Assembly (NCBI RefSeq): GCF_963693435.1
Contig: NZ_OY856306.1
Coordinates: 1,674,001 to 1,738,000 of the forward strand
Direction: 5' to 3'
Source of the DNA: Pasteurella atlantica
GTDB lineage: Bacteria; Pseudomonadota; Gammaproteobacteria; Enterobacterales; Pasteurellaceae
Length of the DNA stretch: 64,000 bases
Shown here in pieces: positions 1-10,342 of the stretch. The notes under the pieces are model-generated. The model saw only the letters and a list, made by a program, of their open reading frames with translations. It was not told the DNA's origin and did no database searches. Numbering within the stretch: the first letter of the stretch is position 1; every line of letters begins with the position of its first letter. The position numbers were made by a program, and so were the translations under genes.

Positions 1-821
1 TTAATTAACCAATACCCAATTCCTCCCCAACTTACAACATTCTCAACTAACATTGCAAAGGCAAAAATTAAAATAATATTACGTGCAATTGCTGGAATAA
101 TCGGAGGTAGTACATTACAAACGATATGCATTCGCCATATTTTAAACCCCGACCATCCTTTTGTTCTCGCAACTTTAACATAATCTTTCTTCATTACATA
201 TATTGCTTGTTCTTGAGTCATTCTCATTACTTCTAACATCGCAGGAATAACTAAAATCAATGTAGGTAAAGCTAAATGACGTAATAAACTCTGTGCTATT
301 TTTAATTTATAAGGTACATCAACTAAAAATATATCTACCAGTTTAAAATTGGTCACAACTGGAATTTCATAAATTGGATTAAGCTCTCCCACTGCTGCAA
401 TTTCCCACTGATTTATAGAAGCATAATAAAGCAAAATAATTGCTAACCAGAAGACAGGAAAAGCTAAACTTAATGAACCCAAAATAGATAGACTTTTACC
501 CACAAGATTGTTTGAATTATAAGCAGACAAAAATCCCAGTGGAATACCTATAAGTAACGATAATAGAGTCACAGAAAAACATAACGAAAGTGTTGCTGGG
601 AACACTCTTAATATTTGATTAAATAACGGTTCACCTGAATTATAACTTATACCCAGATCTCCTCTTAACAAAGAAGTAATATAATAAAAATAAGACTCTA
701 TACCGCCATCGTAAATCAGTAAGTTAAGCGGATCTTTTAATAAAATGGAGTAACTCATTATAGAAAGAATAAAAACTGTTACTATAATCCAAAATAATTT
801 ACGAATAAAAATGAATAACAT
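1..821 (-). CDS. sapB: SapB-type peptide ABC transporter permease (partial, 3' end outside window)
   Basis: Leftward reading frame open from an ATG at 821 to the window edge, about 273 codons, so the C-terminus is missing. Translation starts MLFIFIRKLFWIIVTVFIL and shows several hydrophobic membrane segments, plus the DppB/OppB-type pattern with an EAA-like loop (MRMTQEQAIYVMKKDYVKVA, then ARTKG). It is the inner-membrane channel of a peptide-uptake ABC system that in Pasteurellaceae imports antimicrobial peptides and possibly haem. It lies 8 bp downstream of sapA on the same strand, which supports sapB over other OppB relatives. Frame and neighbours are seen directly; the substrate is inferred from the family. 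Confidence 0.9.
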   Translation of the reverse strand, partial: MLFIFIRKLFWIIVTVFILSIMSYSILLKDPLNLLIYDGGIESYFYYITSLLRGDLGISYNSGEPLFNQILRVFPATLSLCFSVTLLSLLIGIPLGFLSAYNSNNLVGKSLSILGSLSLAFPVFWLAIILLYYASINQWEIAAVGELNPIYEIPVVTNFKLVDIFLVDVPYKLKIAQSLLRHLALPTLILVIPAMLEVMRMTQEQAIYVMKKDYVKVARTKGWSGFKIWRMHIVCNVLPPIIPAIARNIILIFAFAMLVENVVSWGGIGYWLI

Positions 822-829
822 ATCAAACT

Positions 830-2518
830 CTATTTATTTACTGGAGATATTAATTTGATTTTAGATAAATCTACTTTACCAAATGGACTGATCTGTACAC
901 TTCTTACTTTATCACTTACGACCAATAAACGGTTAGCATTAAGTAATGGTAATATAGGTAATTCCTCTCTTAATATTTTCTCAATTTTTTTATACAACTT
1001 TATACGTTCATCATTATCTTCACTTATTCTAGCTTGATTGAGTAAATATTCAAACTCATCATTACACCAATTCGCTAAATTTGTAACCGAAAATTGAGAA
1101 CGGCAACCTAAAATAGCAGATAAAAAATTATCAGGATCGTAATTGTTTGCAAGCCAGCCTGTTAAAATCATATCATAGTCAGCTTCTCTTTTTGCCAATT
1201 GTTGTACTAAAAAAGTTCTACTTACCTGACGTACTTTTAACTTAATACCTATTTTCTCTAAATCATATTTTATCAACTCGGCCATTTTTAAAGGATGAAA
1301 ATTATAAACATGTCTTTCATCAAGTACCCAAAGCACAAGCTCTAAATACTCTCTTATTTTTTCTTTATTATTTTTAGGGAAGTACGGATAGTGATCTGCA
1401 TTTCTATTAGGAAAAAGAGCCGTTGGTAATACATTATCCGCGACCTCTGCTAAACCATAAAATAACTGTTTTCCTAATCTTTCACGATTAATAGAATGTA
1501 CAATTTCTCGACGCAGTTTAATATCATTCATTTTCATACTTTGATTATTAAATGCTAAAAATGATAAATTAGCCCCAAAAATATTCACTAAATACCCTTT
1601 AGGCAAAGAAGAAAGTTGGCTTGGCTCAGGAAAAGCAGAAATATCACATTCTTGATTTAAAAACTTTGCCATTTGTCCAGTACTACTTGTAGAAAAATCA
1701 ATAATGATATTTTCAATATTCGCTTTTTTACCCCAATAACTCTCATTTCTCTGTAAACGAACATAATCATTGTGTACATAACTTTGTAATTTATATACCC
1801 CTGTACCCACAGGAAGTTGATCTAGCTGTGCCAAATTATCATCAGAACTCAATTGTAATGCGTATTCCTTAGATAAAATGACGGTATATTGACTCGCAAG
1901 ATGAGCCAATAAAGAAGCATCTGGTTCAGCTAATCTAATTTTTACACTATATTTAGAAGGGGCACTTAAACTGACAATCTTACTTTTTAAATTAATACTT
2001 TCAAAATAAGGGAAATGGGTACGGCGTGCTTGTCTTTGAAAAATATAATTATTATAACTTTTATCGCTATATTTAACTTGATCCAACTCTTCTAATTCTG
2101 GTAAGTCATCAACATTTCCCATCACTCTATTTAAAGAAAAAAGTACATCATCCGCATTAAAGTTACGTGTTGGATTAAACCAATCCGTAGTATGAAATTT
2201 AACATTTTTTCTTAAATAAAAAGTAATTTCCAAACCATCATCACTTACTTTATAACTTTTAGCTAATGCAGGTTTTAAGCTATTAGTAGCAGGATCAAAT
2301 TCAAGCAATTTATCATAAATTTGTTCAGTCACCACATTCATATTGGTGCCCACATCTGCCTTTTGAGGATCAAAAGAAAATCCAGATGCATTTGTACAAT
2401 AAACTAAACTTTTTACAAGTAATTCTTGTGGTATTCGAGGGACTGAATAAGCCATCTGATTAATACAAAAAATTGTAAAAAATAAAAATAATCTTACCGC
2501 TTGTTTTTTAACTATCAT
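830..2518 (-). CDS. sapA: SapA, periplasmic peptide-binding protein of the Sap transporter
   Basis: 562 residues, a usual length for family-5 extracellular solute-binding proteins (DppA/OppA type). A signal peptide is visible (MIVKKQAVRLFLFFTIFCIN, cleavage probably after MAYS). The mature part has the family hallmarks near residues 80-130 (EQIYDKLLEFDPATNSLKPA, followed by ITFYLRKNVKFH) and a C-terminal QVSRTFLVQQLAKREADYD stretch. It delivers peptides to the SapBC permease; in H. influenzae SapA is linked to antimicrobial-peptide resistance and haem use. First gene of the leftward sap unit, divergent from lysC, so both promoters must lie within 2519-2690. No truncation seen. Confidence 0.93.
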   Translation of the reverse strand: MIVKKQAVRLFLFFTIFCINQMAYSVPRIPQELLVKSLVYCTNASGFSFDPQKADVGTNMNVVTEQIYDKLLEFDPATNSLKPALAKSYKVSDDGLEITFYLRKNVKFHTTDWFNPTRNFNADDVLFSLNRVMGNVDDLPELEELDQVKYSDKSYNNYIFQRQARRTHFPYFESINLKSKIVSLSAPSKYSVKIRLAEPDASLLAHLASQYTVILSKEYALQLSSDDNLAQLDQLPVGTGVYKLQSYVHNDYVRLQRNESYWGKKANIENIIIDFSTSSTGQMAKFLNQECDISAFPEPSQLSSLPKGYLVNIFGANLSFLAFNNQSMKMNDIKLRREIVHSINRERLGKQLFYGLAEVADNVLPTALFPNRNADHYPYFPKNNKEKIREYLELVLWVLDERHVYNFHPLKMAELIKYDLEKIGIKLKVRQVSRTFLVQQLAKREADYDMILTGWLANNYDPDNFLSAILGCRSQFSVTNLANWCNDEFEYLLNQARISEDNDERIKLYKKIEKILREELPILPLLNANRLLVVSDKVRSVQISPFGKVDLSKIKLISPVNK

Positions 2519-2690
2519 TATATTTTCACTAATCCTATATTTAATGGTGAAATCATACTATTAAAATGATAAAATGAAAACTTAACTTTACTACTTTCTA
2601 TAATAAAAATTTATTATTTGACATAATTTATATAGAAGATTGCATCTATATATTTTATGTGGGGTTTTTAATACGGGAACTAAAACTATT

Positions 2691-4034
2691 ATGCCACATC
2701 TCTCTGTTGCCAAATTTGGCGGAACCAGTGTTGCAAATTTTAAGGCAATGTCTGCCTGTGCTAACATCATTACTTCAGATAAAAATACTCGCGTTATCGT
2801 ACTTTCTGCCTCTGCAGGAATTACCGACTATCTCGTTGAACTTGCAAATGGTTGTAAGGAAGATCGTCTAAAAACTATTTTAAATAATATACGCGATATT
2901 CAATTTAGTATCATCAATCAATTACAATGTCCAGATAAAATTTTAGATAAAATTGAACTACTATTAGAGCATATATCAAATCTTGCAGAATCTGCAACAT
3001 TAGTAACTTCTCGTATATTAAGTGATGAATTGATTAGCCACGGAGAAATGTTATCTAGCACCATTTTCACACAATTACTGAAAGAAAAAAATATTGATGC
3101 CACTTGGGTTGATATTCGTGATATTGTTGCTACAAATGACAACTATGGAAAAGCACTACCTAATAATAAAAAAACACAACAACAAGCGAATGAAATTCTA
3201 AAACCTTTACTTGATAGTGGAAAAGTTATTGTTACACAAGGTTTTATTGGGCGAGATGATAATGGAAAAACCACTACGCTAGGACGTGGTGGAAGTGATT
3301 ATTCCGCAGCATTATTAGCAGAAGTATTAAATGCGAATGATGTATTAATTTGGACAGATGTTTCTGGTATCTATACGATGGATCCAAGGGTTGTACCTAA
3401 TGCGAAACGTATCGAAACGATTAGCTTTAATGAAGCAGCTGAAATGGCAACATTTGGAGCAAAAGTACTCCATCCTGCAACGCTATTACCCGCTGTTCGT
3501 AGCAATATTCCTGTTTTTGTAGGATCAAGTAAAAATCCTGAACAAGGTGGAACTTGGATAACTTCAAATCCACAACCTCGTCCAATATTCAGAGCCATTG
3601 CTTTACGCGGTGATCAAACATTGGTGACTTTATCTAGTCTGGGAATGATCCATACCAAAGGTTTTTTAGCCAATATTTTTAGCATATTAGCTAAACATCA
3701 ACTTTCTATTGATGTGGTAACGACCTCTGAAATTAGCATCGCATTAACACTAGATAAAATAGGTTCCACTACCTCCTTATCTCCACAAATTATTGAAGAG
3801 TTAAGTATTTCTTGCAATGTACAAATCGAACCTAACCTTGCTCTTGTTACTATTATTGGTAATAACCTTCATACAGAAAAAGGACTCGCAAAACAACTGT
3901 TTGGAGCATTAGAAAAGGATAATATACGTTTAATTAGTTATGGTGCAAGTAGCAACAATATCTGTATTTTAGTCAATAATGAAGAAGTAGATAAAATTGT
4001 TAGAGGATTACATTGCTCATTATTTGAATGCTAA
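2691..4034 (+). CDS. lysC: Aspartokinase (LysC type)
   Basis: Monofunctional aspartate kinase, first step of the lysine/threonine/methionine/DAP pathway. The kinase domain opens with VAKFGGTSVANFKAM and carries GRGGSDYSAALLAE near residues 200-213 and the WTDVSGIYTMDPR nucleotide-binding segment. Two ACT-type regulatory domains fill the C-terminal third. The frame extends upstream to a TTG at 2640, but the ATG at 2691 starts exactly where E. coli LysC starts and gives 447 residues (E. coli 449). The lysine-sensitive type is inferred from similarity. The 172-bp divergent gap to sapA contains TTGACA at 2618-2623 but no recognisable lysine-riboswitch core. The stop overlaps that of convergent rseC by 3 bp. 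Confidence 0.93.
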   Translation: MPHLSVAKFGGTSVANFKAMSACANIITSDKNTRVIVLSASAGITDYLVELANGCKEDRLKTILNNIRDIQFSIINQLQCPDKILDKIELLLEHISNLAESATLVTSRILSDELISHGEMLSSTIFTQLLKEKNIDATWVDIRDIVATNDNYGKALPNNKKTQQQANEILKPLLDSGKVIVTQGFIGRDDNGKTTTLGRGGSDYSAALLAEVLNANDVLIWTDVSGIYTMDPRVVPNAKRIETISFNEAAEMATFGAKVLHPATLLPAVRSNIPVFVGSSKNPEQGGTWITSNPQPRPIFRAIALRGDQTLVTLSSLGMIHTKGFLANIFSILAKHQLSIDVVTTSEISIALTLDKIGSTTSLSPQIIEELSISCNVQIEPNLALVTIIGNNLHTEKGLAKQLFGALEKDNIRLISYGASSNNICILVNNEEVDKIVRGLHCSLFEC

Positions 4035-4462
4035 TTTACTTTCCCTAAAAATATAATTTGGGGGTTAAAATGTTTCTTTTGAGAAAGCTTCCATTTTATT
4101 CCTCCAAAACTCAGCAATGTTGCCGTAATAGTTAATAATGCAACAATAAGCTCATTTGCAAAAAGTTGTGAAAATCCTACCGCTGATACAATTAATACTG
4201 TTAATGGGATACAATACAACCACATAACGCTGACTAATAGAGAACTTTCTTTCAAACCTATATTGATAATATCACCCTGTTTTAGTTCTTCAAATACTTC
4301 GAGATCTAATAAAGAAACGACTTTACTTCCTGTCAATTCAGATAGTGATTGTGTACCACAGCCCTGCTTTGCATCGCAACTGCCACAGCCACTCTTAGTA
4401 TAACATTCAACCTTTGCTATACCATTGTGATAACTTAGTACTTTGCCTTGTTCAATAAGCAT
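4031..4462 (-). CDS. rseC: RseC/SoxR-reducing-complex type membrane protein
   Basis: 143 residues. The N-terminus has the RseC cysteine cluster (C20, C26, C29, C35; SGCGSCDAKQGCG). Two hydrophobic segments follow at about residues 73-92 and 96-118, as in the family. In E. coli RseC is an inner-membrane protein that helps keep SoxR reduced and modulates sigma-E. Here it is alone, converging on lysC, rather than in an rpoE-rseABC operon. Family call from cysteine spacing, length and topology. Its role in this organism, which may lack SoxR, is not shown. Confidence 0.85.
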   Translation of the reverse strand: MLIEQGKVLSYHNGIAKVECYTKSGCGSCDAKQGCGTQSLSELTGSKVVSLLDLEVFEELKQGDIINIGLKESSLLVSVMWLYCIPLTVLIVSAVGFSQLFANELIVALLTITATLLSFGGIKWKLSQKKHFNPQIIFLGKVN

Positions 4463-4481
4463 AAAAAATAGTCCTAAAAAT

Positions 4482-4506
4482 AAAAAAAGCCCCTAAAACA
4501 AGGGGC
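4482..4506 (-). terminator. Rho-independent terminator between nlpC and rseC
   Basis: Stem GCCCCT/AGGGGC (4489-4494 with 4501-4506) around a 6-nt loop. On the minus strand it is followed by a run of seven T (A at 4482-4488). It would end the leftward pheST-ihfA-nlpC transcript about 135 bp past the nlpC stop. Confidence 0.8.
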
Positions 4507-4620
4507 ACTCGGAAAGCAAATTATGAAAAGGTTGTTGGGCACAACACTTATTTTTATATAGCCGTTAAGTTAAAACAATTTTATGATTTTTTCAAACAAT
4601 AACTATATAAAATGTTTAAC

Positions 4621-4640
4621 TTTGTGATCTACTTCATATT
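4621..4640. promoter_or_regulatory. CRP-like half-site downstream of nlpC
   Basis: TTTGTGATCTACTTCATATT: the left half is a full CRP half-site (TGTGATCT), the right half is poor. It lies directly after the nlpC stop, inside a leftward transcript, with no obvious promoter to serve. It may be fortuitous. Confidence 0.2.
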
Positions 4641-4642
4641 TT

Positions 4643-5110
4643 TTACTGTAAACGTCGGGCTTGCCAGTATACTCTTTTATAATAAGGCGAATTTAAATTT
4701 GAATATATCACGCCTTTTTTAGACGATGCATGTAAAAAATGCCCATTTTTTACATAAATACCAACGTGATTTCCAAAAGGTCCTCGTCCTGTCTTAAAAA
4801 AAACCAAATCCCCCGCTTGCAAATATTTTTTAGGAACATAAGCACCCGTTTTTGCTTGTAATTTGGTCGTTCTTGGTAAATGAATACCAAAAGAATTTTT
4901 AAAAATAGCAGCAGTAAGTCCAGAACAATCCACTCCCTGAGGAGTATTTCCCCCTAAACGATAAGGTGTTCCTTTCCAAATACGATGCTGTTTAACAAGC
5001 TTATTGACTATATAAGTTTCATTTGAAAAGCTGGGTTCTGCTGAACAGCTAATTAAACACAAACTTAACATTATTAATATAATAAGTTTATAAAAACTTA
5101 GTAATCGCAT
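4643..5110 (-). CDS. nlpC: NlpC/P60-family cell-wall hydrolase lipoprotein
   Basis: Probable murein endopeptidase cleaving D-Glu-mDAP type bonds. From the ATG at 5110 the protein has 155 residues (E. coli NlpC 154), with a short signal peptide and lipobox LISC, then a NlpC/P60 domain. The catalytic cysteine lies in GVDCSGL, the histidine in GNHVGIYV, and a third residue in HASS. A GTG nine codons upstream (5137) is also open, but the ATG gives a normal-length lipoprotein signal. It follows ihfA by 32 bp in the pheS-pheT-ihfA-nlpC run and is probably co-transcribed. Catalytic residues are seen; the substrate is family knowledge. Confidence 0.88.
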   Translation of the reverse strand: MRLLSFYKLIILIMLSLCLISCSAEPSFSNETYIVNKLVKQHRIWKGTPYRLGGNTPQGVDCSGLTAAIFKNSFGIHLPRTTKLQAKTGAYVPKKYLQAGDLVFFKTGRGPFGNHVGIYVKNGHFLHASSKKGVIYSNLNSPYYKRVYWQARRLQ

Positions 5111-5142
5111 ATAAGTTATTCTATAAAAATAATGCACCGTCT

Positions 5143-5433
5143 TTACTTGTTAGCCTCTTCAATTCGATCTTTAAGCTTTTGACTTGGTTTAAAGGTAACC
5201 ACTCTTCGAGCAGAAACTGCTACAGGCTCTCTCGTTCTTGGATTTCTACCTGGTCTTGCTTCTTTTTCACGTACTCTGAAATTACCAAATCCTGATAATT
5301 TCACTTCATCTCCCTTTTCAAGAGCAACTCGAATTTCTTCAAAAAACTGTTCAACAAACTCTCTTGCTGTTTTTTTATCTAATTCAAGTTGTTTAATAAT
5401 ATGTTCTATCATTTCAATTTTAGTTAATGTCAT
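5143..5433 (-). CDS. ihfA: Integration host factor alpha subunit
   Basis: 96-residue HU/IHF-family DNA-bending protein. It has the alpha-type N-terminus ([10 protein letters not shown]), the conserved [18 protein letters not shown] segment and the beta-arm proline (NPRTREPV), followed by [13 protein letters not shown]. With IHF-beta it bends DNA at specific sites for recombination, replication and transcription. It lies 18 bp after pheT, the same order as in E. coli (pheS-pheT-ihfA). That context, with the sequence, separates alpha from beta or HU. Confidence 0.95.
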   Translation of the reverse strand: MTLTKIEMIEHIIKQLELDKKTAREFVEQFFEEIRVALEKGDEVKLSGFGNFRVREKEARPGRNPRTREPVAVSARRVVTFKPSQKLKDRIEEANK

Positions 5434-5451
5434 AATTTAAGCTCCTCAAAC

Positions 5452-7839
5452 TTAATCTCTCAAATATGCACCAAAACATTGTTCAAGTTCACTCAACACT
5501 GCTTTAATTACAGCATTGATCTCTTCTTCTTCAAGGGTTTTTGAAGTATCTTGAACCGTTAGACTAATTGCTAAGCTCTTCTTATCGCTACCAATATTTT
5601 CACCTTGATAAACATCAAAAAGATTTACCGCAATTAGTTTTTCTCCACCTACTTTTTGGCAAGTAGATAAAATATCTGCCACGGCAACATTACGATCAAC
5701 CACAATCGCAATATCACGTTTATTTGCTGGGAATTTAGAAATTTCTTTTGCTTGTGTGACTGCTCGCTCATCAATCGCTGACCATAAAATCTCAAAGACG
5801 ACTGCTGTACCTGAAATATCTAATTTTTGTGCGACTTTCGGGTGTACTGTACCGATAAAGCCCACTTCTTTTTCATCAATTAAGATCGCTGCTGATTGAC
5901 CTGGATGTAACGCATCATAAGTTTTAGCCACAAAACGCACTGATTTCGCTTTATTTGTTAATGATAAAATACGCTCTAAATCGCCTTTTAAATCAAAGAA
6001 ATCAACGTTATCTGATTTACCCGTCCAGTGTTCATTATGTTTCGCACCAACAATAACCGCCGCTAACATTTGCTCTTGGCGAATCCCCATTTCTGCATTT
6101 TCGTCAGGCACAAAACGTAACCCTGTTTCAAACAGACGTATTCGACTTTGCTGACGTTTTTGGTTATAAACAACCGCCTCTAACAAACCACTTAACAAGG
6201 ATAAACGCATTGCTGACATATCCGCTGAAATTGGGTTAGGCAATACTATTGCTTCTTGATTTGGGTGTAATAATGCCTGTGTTTTTGGATTGACAAAGCT
6301 ATAAGTGATCGCTTCTTGGTAATCGCTATCCACTAATGCCATTTGGACACGCATTAAATCTAAATTTGACTCACGGTGTTCATTCATATTTAAATGAGCT
6401 AATGGTGCATTATTTGGAATGCTATTGTAACCGTAGATACGAGCGACTTCTTCAATTAAATCTTCTTCAATTTCAATATCAAAACGCCAGCTACAAGCGG
6501 TCACTTTCCATTCATTATTTGCAAAAATTGGCGATAAACCTAAACGAGTTAAAATATCGGTAACGGTTTCATCAGCAATATGATGACCTAATAAAGCATC
6601 TAATTTTTCACGACGTAAAGTCACTTGATTTGCTTTTGGTAAATGCTCATCACTTTTCGCTTCCACAATTTCACCTGCTTCACCACCACAAATGTCTAAT
6701 AATAATGCGGTTGCTCGTTCCATTGCATTGCGTGTATTTTCAAAATCTACACCACGCTCAAAACGGTGTGAAGAATCGGTATGTAAACCGTATTGTCTTG
6801 CACGTCCAGCAATAGCTAATGGGGCAAAGAATGCTGCCTCTAAAATAATATCTGTTGTTGTATCACTTACGCCACTTTCTTTACCACCAAAGATCCCCGC
6901 CATTGCAAGTGGTTGATTTTGATCGCAAATTAGCAAGGTATTTTCTTTTAATGCAACTTCATTGCCGTCTAATAACACTAATTTTTCATTTGCTTTTGCT
7001 AAACGTACTTGAATTGATGCGTTCACTTTCGCCATATCAAAGGCGTGCATTGGCTGACCTAATTCCAGTAACACAAAGTTTGTTACATCAACCACAGGAT
7101 CGATAGAACGCATACCACAACGGCGTAATTTTTCTTGTAACCAAAGTGGCGATTGTGCTTTTACATTCACATTTTTAACCACACGAGCTAAATAACGTGG
7201 GCAAGCCTCTGGATTGTGAATTTCTACCGCAACTTTATCTGAAATAGTCGCTGAAACAGGTTCAAATGTCGGTGCAACCATTTCTAATTGATTTGCTACC
7301 GCCACTTCGCGTGCAATCCCTGAAATACTTAAACAGTCCGCACGATTTGGGGTTAAGCTGATTTCAACAATGCTGTCTTCTAAATCTAAATATTCACGGA
7401 AATCTTTACCGATAGGTGCGTCTGCTGGCAATTCAATAATACCGTCTTGCTCAACTTTAATACCTAATTCAGTGAATGAACAAAGCATTCCCTCAGATGG
7501 TTCACCACGTAATTTGGTTTTCTTAATTTTAAAATTACCCGGTAAAACGGCACCATCAACGGCACAAGCTACTTTCAAACCTAAACGGCAGTTTGGTGCA
7601 CCACAAACGATGTCTAATAAACGCTCGCCACCGACATTTACTTTGGTTACACGTAATTTATCTGCATTTGGGTGCTGACCGCATTCAACCACTTCGCCTA
7701 CAACAACACCTGAAAAGGTATCTGCAACTGCTTCAACGCCGTCCACTTCCAAGCCAAGCATTGTGATTTGATCGCATAATTGTTCCGTTGTAATCGCTGG
7801 ATTTACCCACTCACGCAACCAAGATTCATTAAATTTCAT
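5452..7839 (-). CDS. pheT: Phenylalanyl-tRNA synthetase beta subunit
   Basis: 795 residues, the same as E. coli PheT. Visible parts in order: an N-terminal tRNA-binding (EMAP-like) domain at about 40-150 ([20 protein letters not shown]), the B3/B4 editing region with [20 protein letters not shown]5, the catalytic-like core, and a C-terminal anticodon-binding (FDX-ACB) domain with [13 protein letters not shown]. It forms an alpha2beta2 enzyme with PheS that charges tRNA-Phe. It starts 20 bp after pheS. An uptake signal (6493-6502) lies inside the coding sequence. Confidence 0.97.
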   Translation of the reverse strand: MKFNESWLREWVNPAITTEQLCDQITMLGLEVDGVEAVADTFSGVVVGEVVECGQHPNADKLRVTKVNVGGERLLDIVCGAPNCRLGLKVACAVDGAVLPGNFKIKKTKLRGEPSEGMLCSFTELGIKVEQDGIIELPADAPIGKDFREYLDLEDSIVEISLTPNRADCLSISGIAREVAVANQLEMVAPTFEPVSATISDKVAVEIHNPEACPRYLARVVKNVNVKAQSPLWLQEKLRRCGMRSIDPVVDVTNFVLLELGQPMHAFDMAKVNASIQVRLAKANEKLVLLDGNEVALKENTLLICDQNQPLAMAGIFGGKESGVSDTTTDIILEAAFFAPLAIAGRARQYGLHTDSSHRFERGVDFENTRNAMERATALLLDICGGEAGEIVEAKSDEHLPKANQVTLRREKLDALLGHHIADETVTDILTRLGLSPIFANNEWKVTACSWRFDIEIEEDLIEEVARIYGYNSIPNNAPLAHLNMNEHRESNLDLMRVQMALVDSDYQEAITYSFVNPKTQALLHPNQEAIVLPNPISADMSAMRLSLLSGLLEAVVYNQKRQQSRIRLFETGLRFVPDENAEMGIRQEQMLAAVIVGAKHNEHWTGKSDNVDFFDLKGDLERILSLTNKAKSVRFVAKTYDALHPGQSAAILIDEKEVGFIGTVHPKVAQKLDISGTAVVFEILWSAIDERAVTQAKEISKFPANKRDIAIVVDRNVAVADILSTCQKVGGEKLIAVNLFDVYQGENIGSDKKSLAISLTVQDTSKTLEEEEINAVIKAVLSELEQCFGAYLRD
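6493..6502 (+). repeat. DNA uptake signal sequence, Apl type
   Basis: ACAAGCGGTC within pheT, followed after a spacer by a TTTGCAAAAATT block: the extended uptake signal of the A. pleuropneumoniae/Mannheimia branch of Pasteurellaceae. Confidence 0.8.
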
Positions 7840-7859
7840 TATTCTTTCCTCATCCTGTC

Positions 7860-8858
<999 letters not shown>

Positions 8859-8984
8859 CTATAATTTATTTTTAAAATACTAAAATGACATAAATACTTG
8901 AAATGATAATACTTTTAACACATAAAGTAAATGTAAAATAGGCAAAGAAAAGATGATAAAGATAACAAAGGAGATTTTATAGAA

Positions 8985-9061
8985 TGGTGCGACCAAGTGA
9001 ACTCGAATCACCGACCCCCACCATGTCAAGGTGGTGCTCTAACCAACTGAGCTATGGTCGC
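8985..9061 (-). tRNA. tRNA-Val (GAC)
   Basis: 77 nt on the minus strand. It begins GCGACCATAGCTCAGTTGG and ends GGTCGCACCA, so the CCA is encoded. The acceptor stem GCGACC/GGTCGC pairs perfectly. D-loop AGCTCAGTTGGT, T-loop with GATTCGAGT. The anticodon loop CTTGACATG has anticodon GAC, reading GUC/GUU valine codons. Confidence 0.95.
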
Positions 9062-9255
9062 ATTAAGAAGTGTTTTAAAACGCGTAGAATTCTAACATAA
9101 AAATGAAATAATGCAATTTTTTATAAAAACTTTTTTAATACTTATTATAATTTACCCGTCACACTATCTTTGACTGGGATTAAGTGGCTAAATATAATCA
9201 TATTTTCGGGTATATTTTATCTACGTATGAATTCTTGGCTTATCTTCTTTAAATA

Positions 9256-10341
9256 TTACATCAATGTATTCATATTTTTGCTTTCAATAGCAAAATTACA
9301 ATTAAACTTCGTATGAAAAAAATCATCTAGCTCATCTACTTTTAAGATAAAATTTTTTAAATCATTCTGAATATTTTCTTTTTGTGAACTAAACATATCC
9401 GATAAATGAATTCGATATGATAAATATATTTTATTGTCTTTTATTCCTAAATAAAAAGGAGAAACTTGATTTGTATTTATAAAATACAATAAATCTTTAA
9501 GATTAGATTTAGGTAATTCATTAAGTGGAGATGTCGCAATAAGATAATCACTATTACTATCAAATATTCTGATTAAAGCTCGTCCTTGATAAAAGGACCA
9601 ATAATCCCGCCCCTCTCTACATAAAACAGGATTGATATCTAACAATTTCAAACTCTCTTCAATAAAAATAGCCAAACTCGACAAGTCAGACTTTTCAAAT
9701 GCTGATTTTTTAATTTCATTACCACAGCTATCACAAAAACTTATTTTTTGTGAAATATAATTATCACAAGAATGACATTTTACTTTATAAATATCATAAT
9801 CAACTTGATAATCTTCAAGCTCTTTAATGAGATCAATATGACGAATTCCAAACCCTACATTATCCGCATTCGTAAATTTAGACGCTGTTACGGCTAATAA
9901 CACGCCATCCTCATTTACCATAGCACCACCAGAATTACCGGGGTTTACTGCTGCATCTGTTTGTAAAATATATCTATTTGAAATAAGTTGTTTTGGGTTT
10001 GAAACAATCCCTTCTGTAATCGTAAACGGCATTCCAAAAGGAAAACCACAAATATATATCTTTTGTGTTGTTTGGACTTCAATATGTTTATCTAAAATAA
10101 TACAACTTTTTTCATCTTTTAACTCAGAAGCATAAACAAAAGCAATATCTAGTTCAGGATTAGCCATCACGACTTTACCCAAATATTTATCTTGTGTTGA
10201 CGTTTCTACTGCAACTTCTATACAGCCTTCAATTACGTGAAAATTTGTGATAATAAAATCATACCCCTGTATTTTAAAACCACTTCCTACACCATCTGCT
10301 GTAATTATTTTAAAAACTGATTTTTCTATATTCTTTAGCAT
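9256..10341 (-). CDS. Trypsin-like (HtrA-fold) serine protease with zinc ribbon and YbjN-like C-terminus
   Basis: 361 residues with no signal peptide, so probably cytosolic. N-terminal S1C/trypsin-like domain (about 5-175) with an intact catalytic triad: H35 in TNFHV, D65 in PELDIAF, S137 in NPGNSGG. A four-cysteine zinc ribbon follows (C189, C192, C203, C206), then a region at about 215-350 that resembles YbjN/T3SS-chaperone-like folds and ends DELDDFF. There is no PDZ domain, so this is not DegP/DegS. It starts 1 bp after the end of the 10343-11548 gene, so the two are almost surely co-translated. Domain order suggests a regulated protease paired with a membrane-anchored partner. Function unknown; stress or defence roles are inference. 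Confidence 0.75.
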   Translation of the reverse strand: MLKNIEKSVFKIITADGVGSGFKIQGYDFIITNFHVIEGCIEVAVETSTQDKYLGKVVMANPELDIAFVYASELKDEKSCIILDKHIEVQTTQKIYICGFPFGMPFTITEGIVSNPKQLISNRYILQTDAAVNPGNSGGAMVNEDGVLLAVTASKFTNADNVGFGIRHIDLIKELEDYQVDYDIYKVKCHSCDNYISQKISFCDSCGNEIKKSAFEKSDLSSLAIFIEESLKLLDINPVLCREGRDYWSFYQGRALIRIFDSNSDYLIATSPLNELPKSNLKDLLYFINTNQVSPFYLGIKDNKIYLSYRIHLSDMFSSQKENIQNDLKNFILKVDELDDFFHTKFNCNFAIESKNMNTLM

Positions 10342-10342
10342 A

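Noticed and set aside
2519-2690. Lysine riboswitch upstream of lysC
   Set aside because: The 172-bp gap is mostly AT and lacks the conserved L-box blocks; only a TTGACA-like box and plain leader sequence are visible.
2640-2690. Upstream TTG start for lysC (17 extra residues)
   Set aside because: The ATG at 2691 aligns with the LysC start of relatives, and the extra residues show no homology.
4507-4642. Small RNA gene between nlpC and the terminator
   Set aside because: There is a TGTTG-GGCA-CAACA hairpin and a terminator, but no promoter of its own that I can support; it is more simply the nlpC 3' untranslated region.
9256-10341. DegP/DegS periplasmic protease
   Set aside because: No signal peptide or membrane anchor and no PDZ domain; a zinc ribbon and YbjN-like region are present instead.
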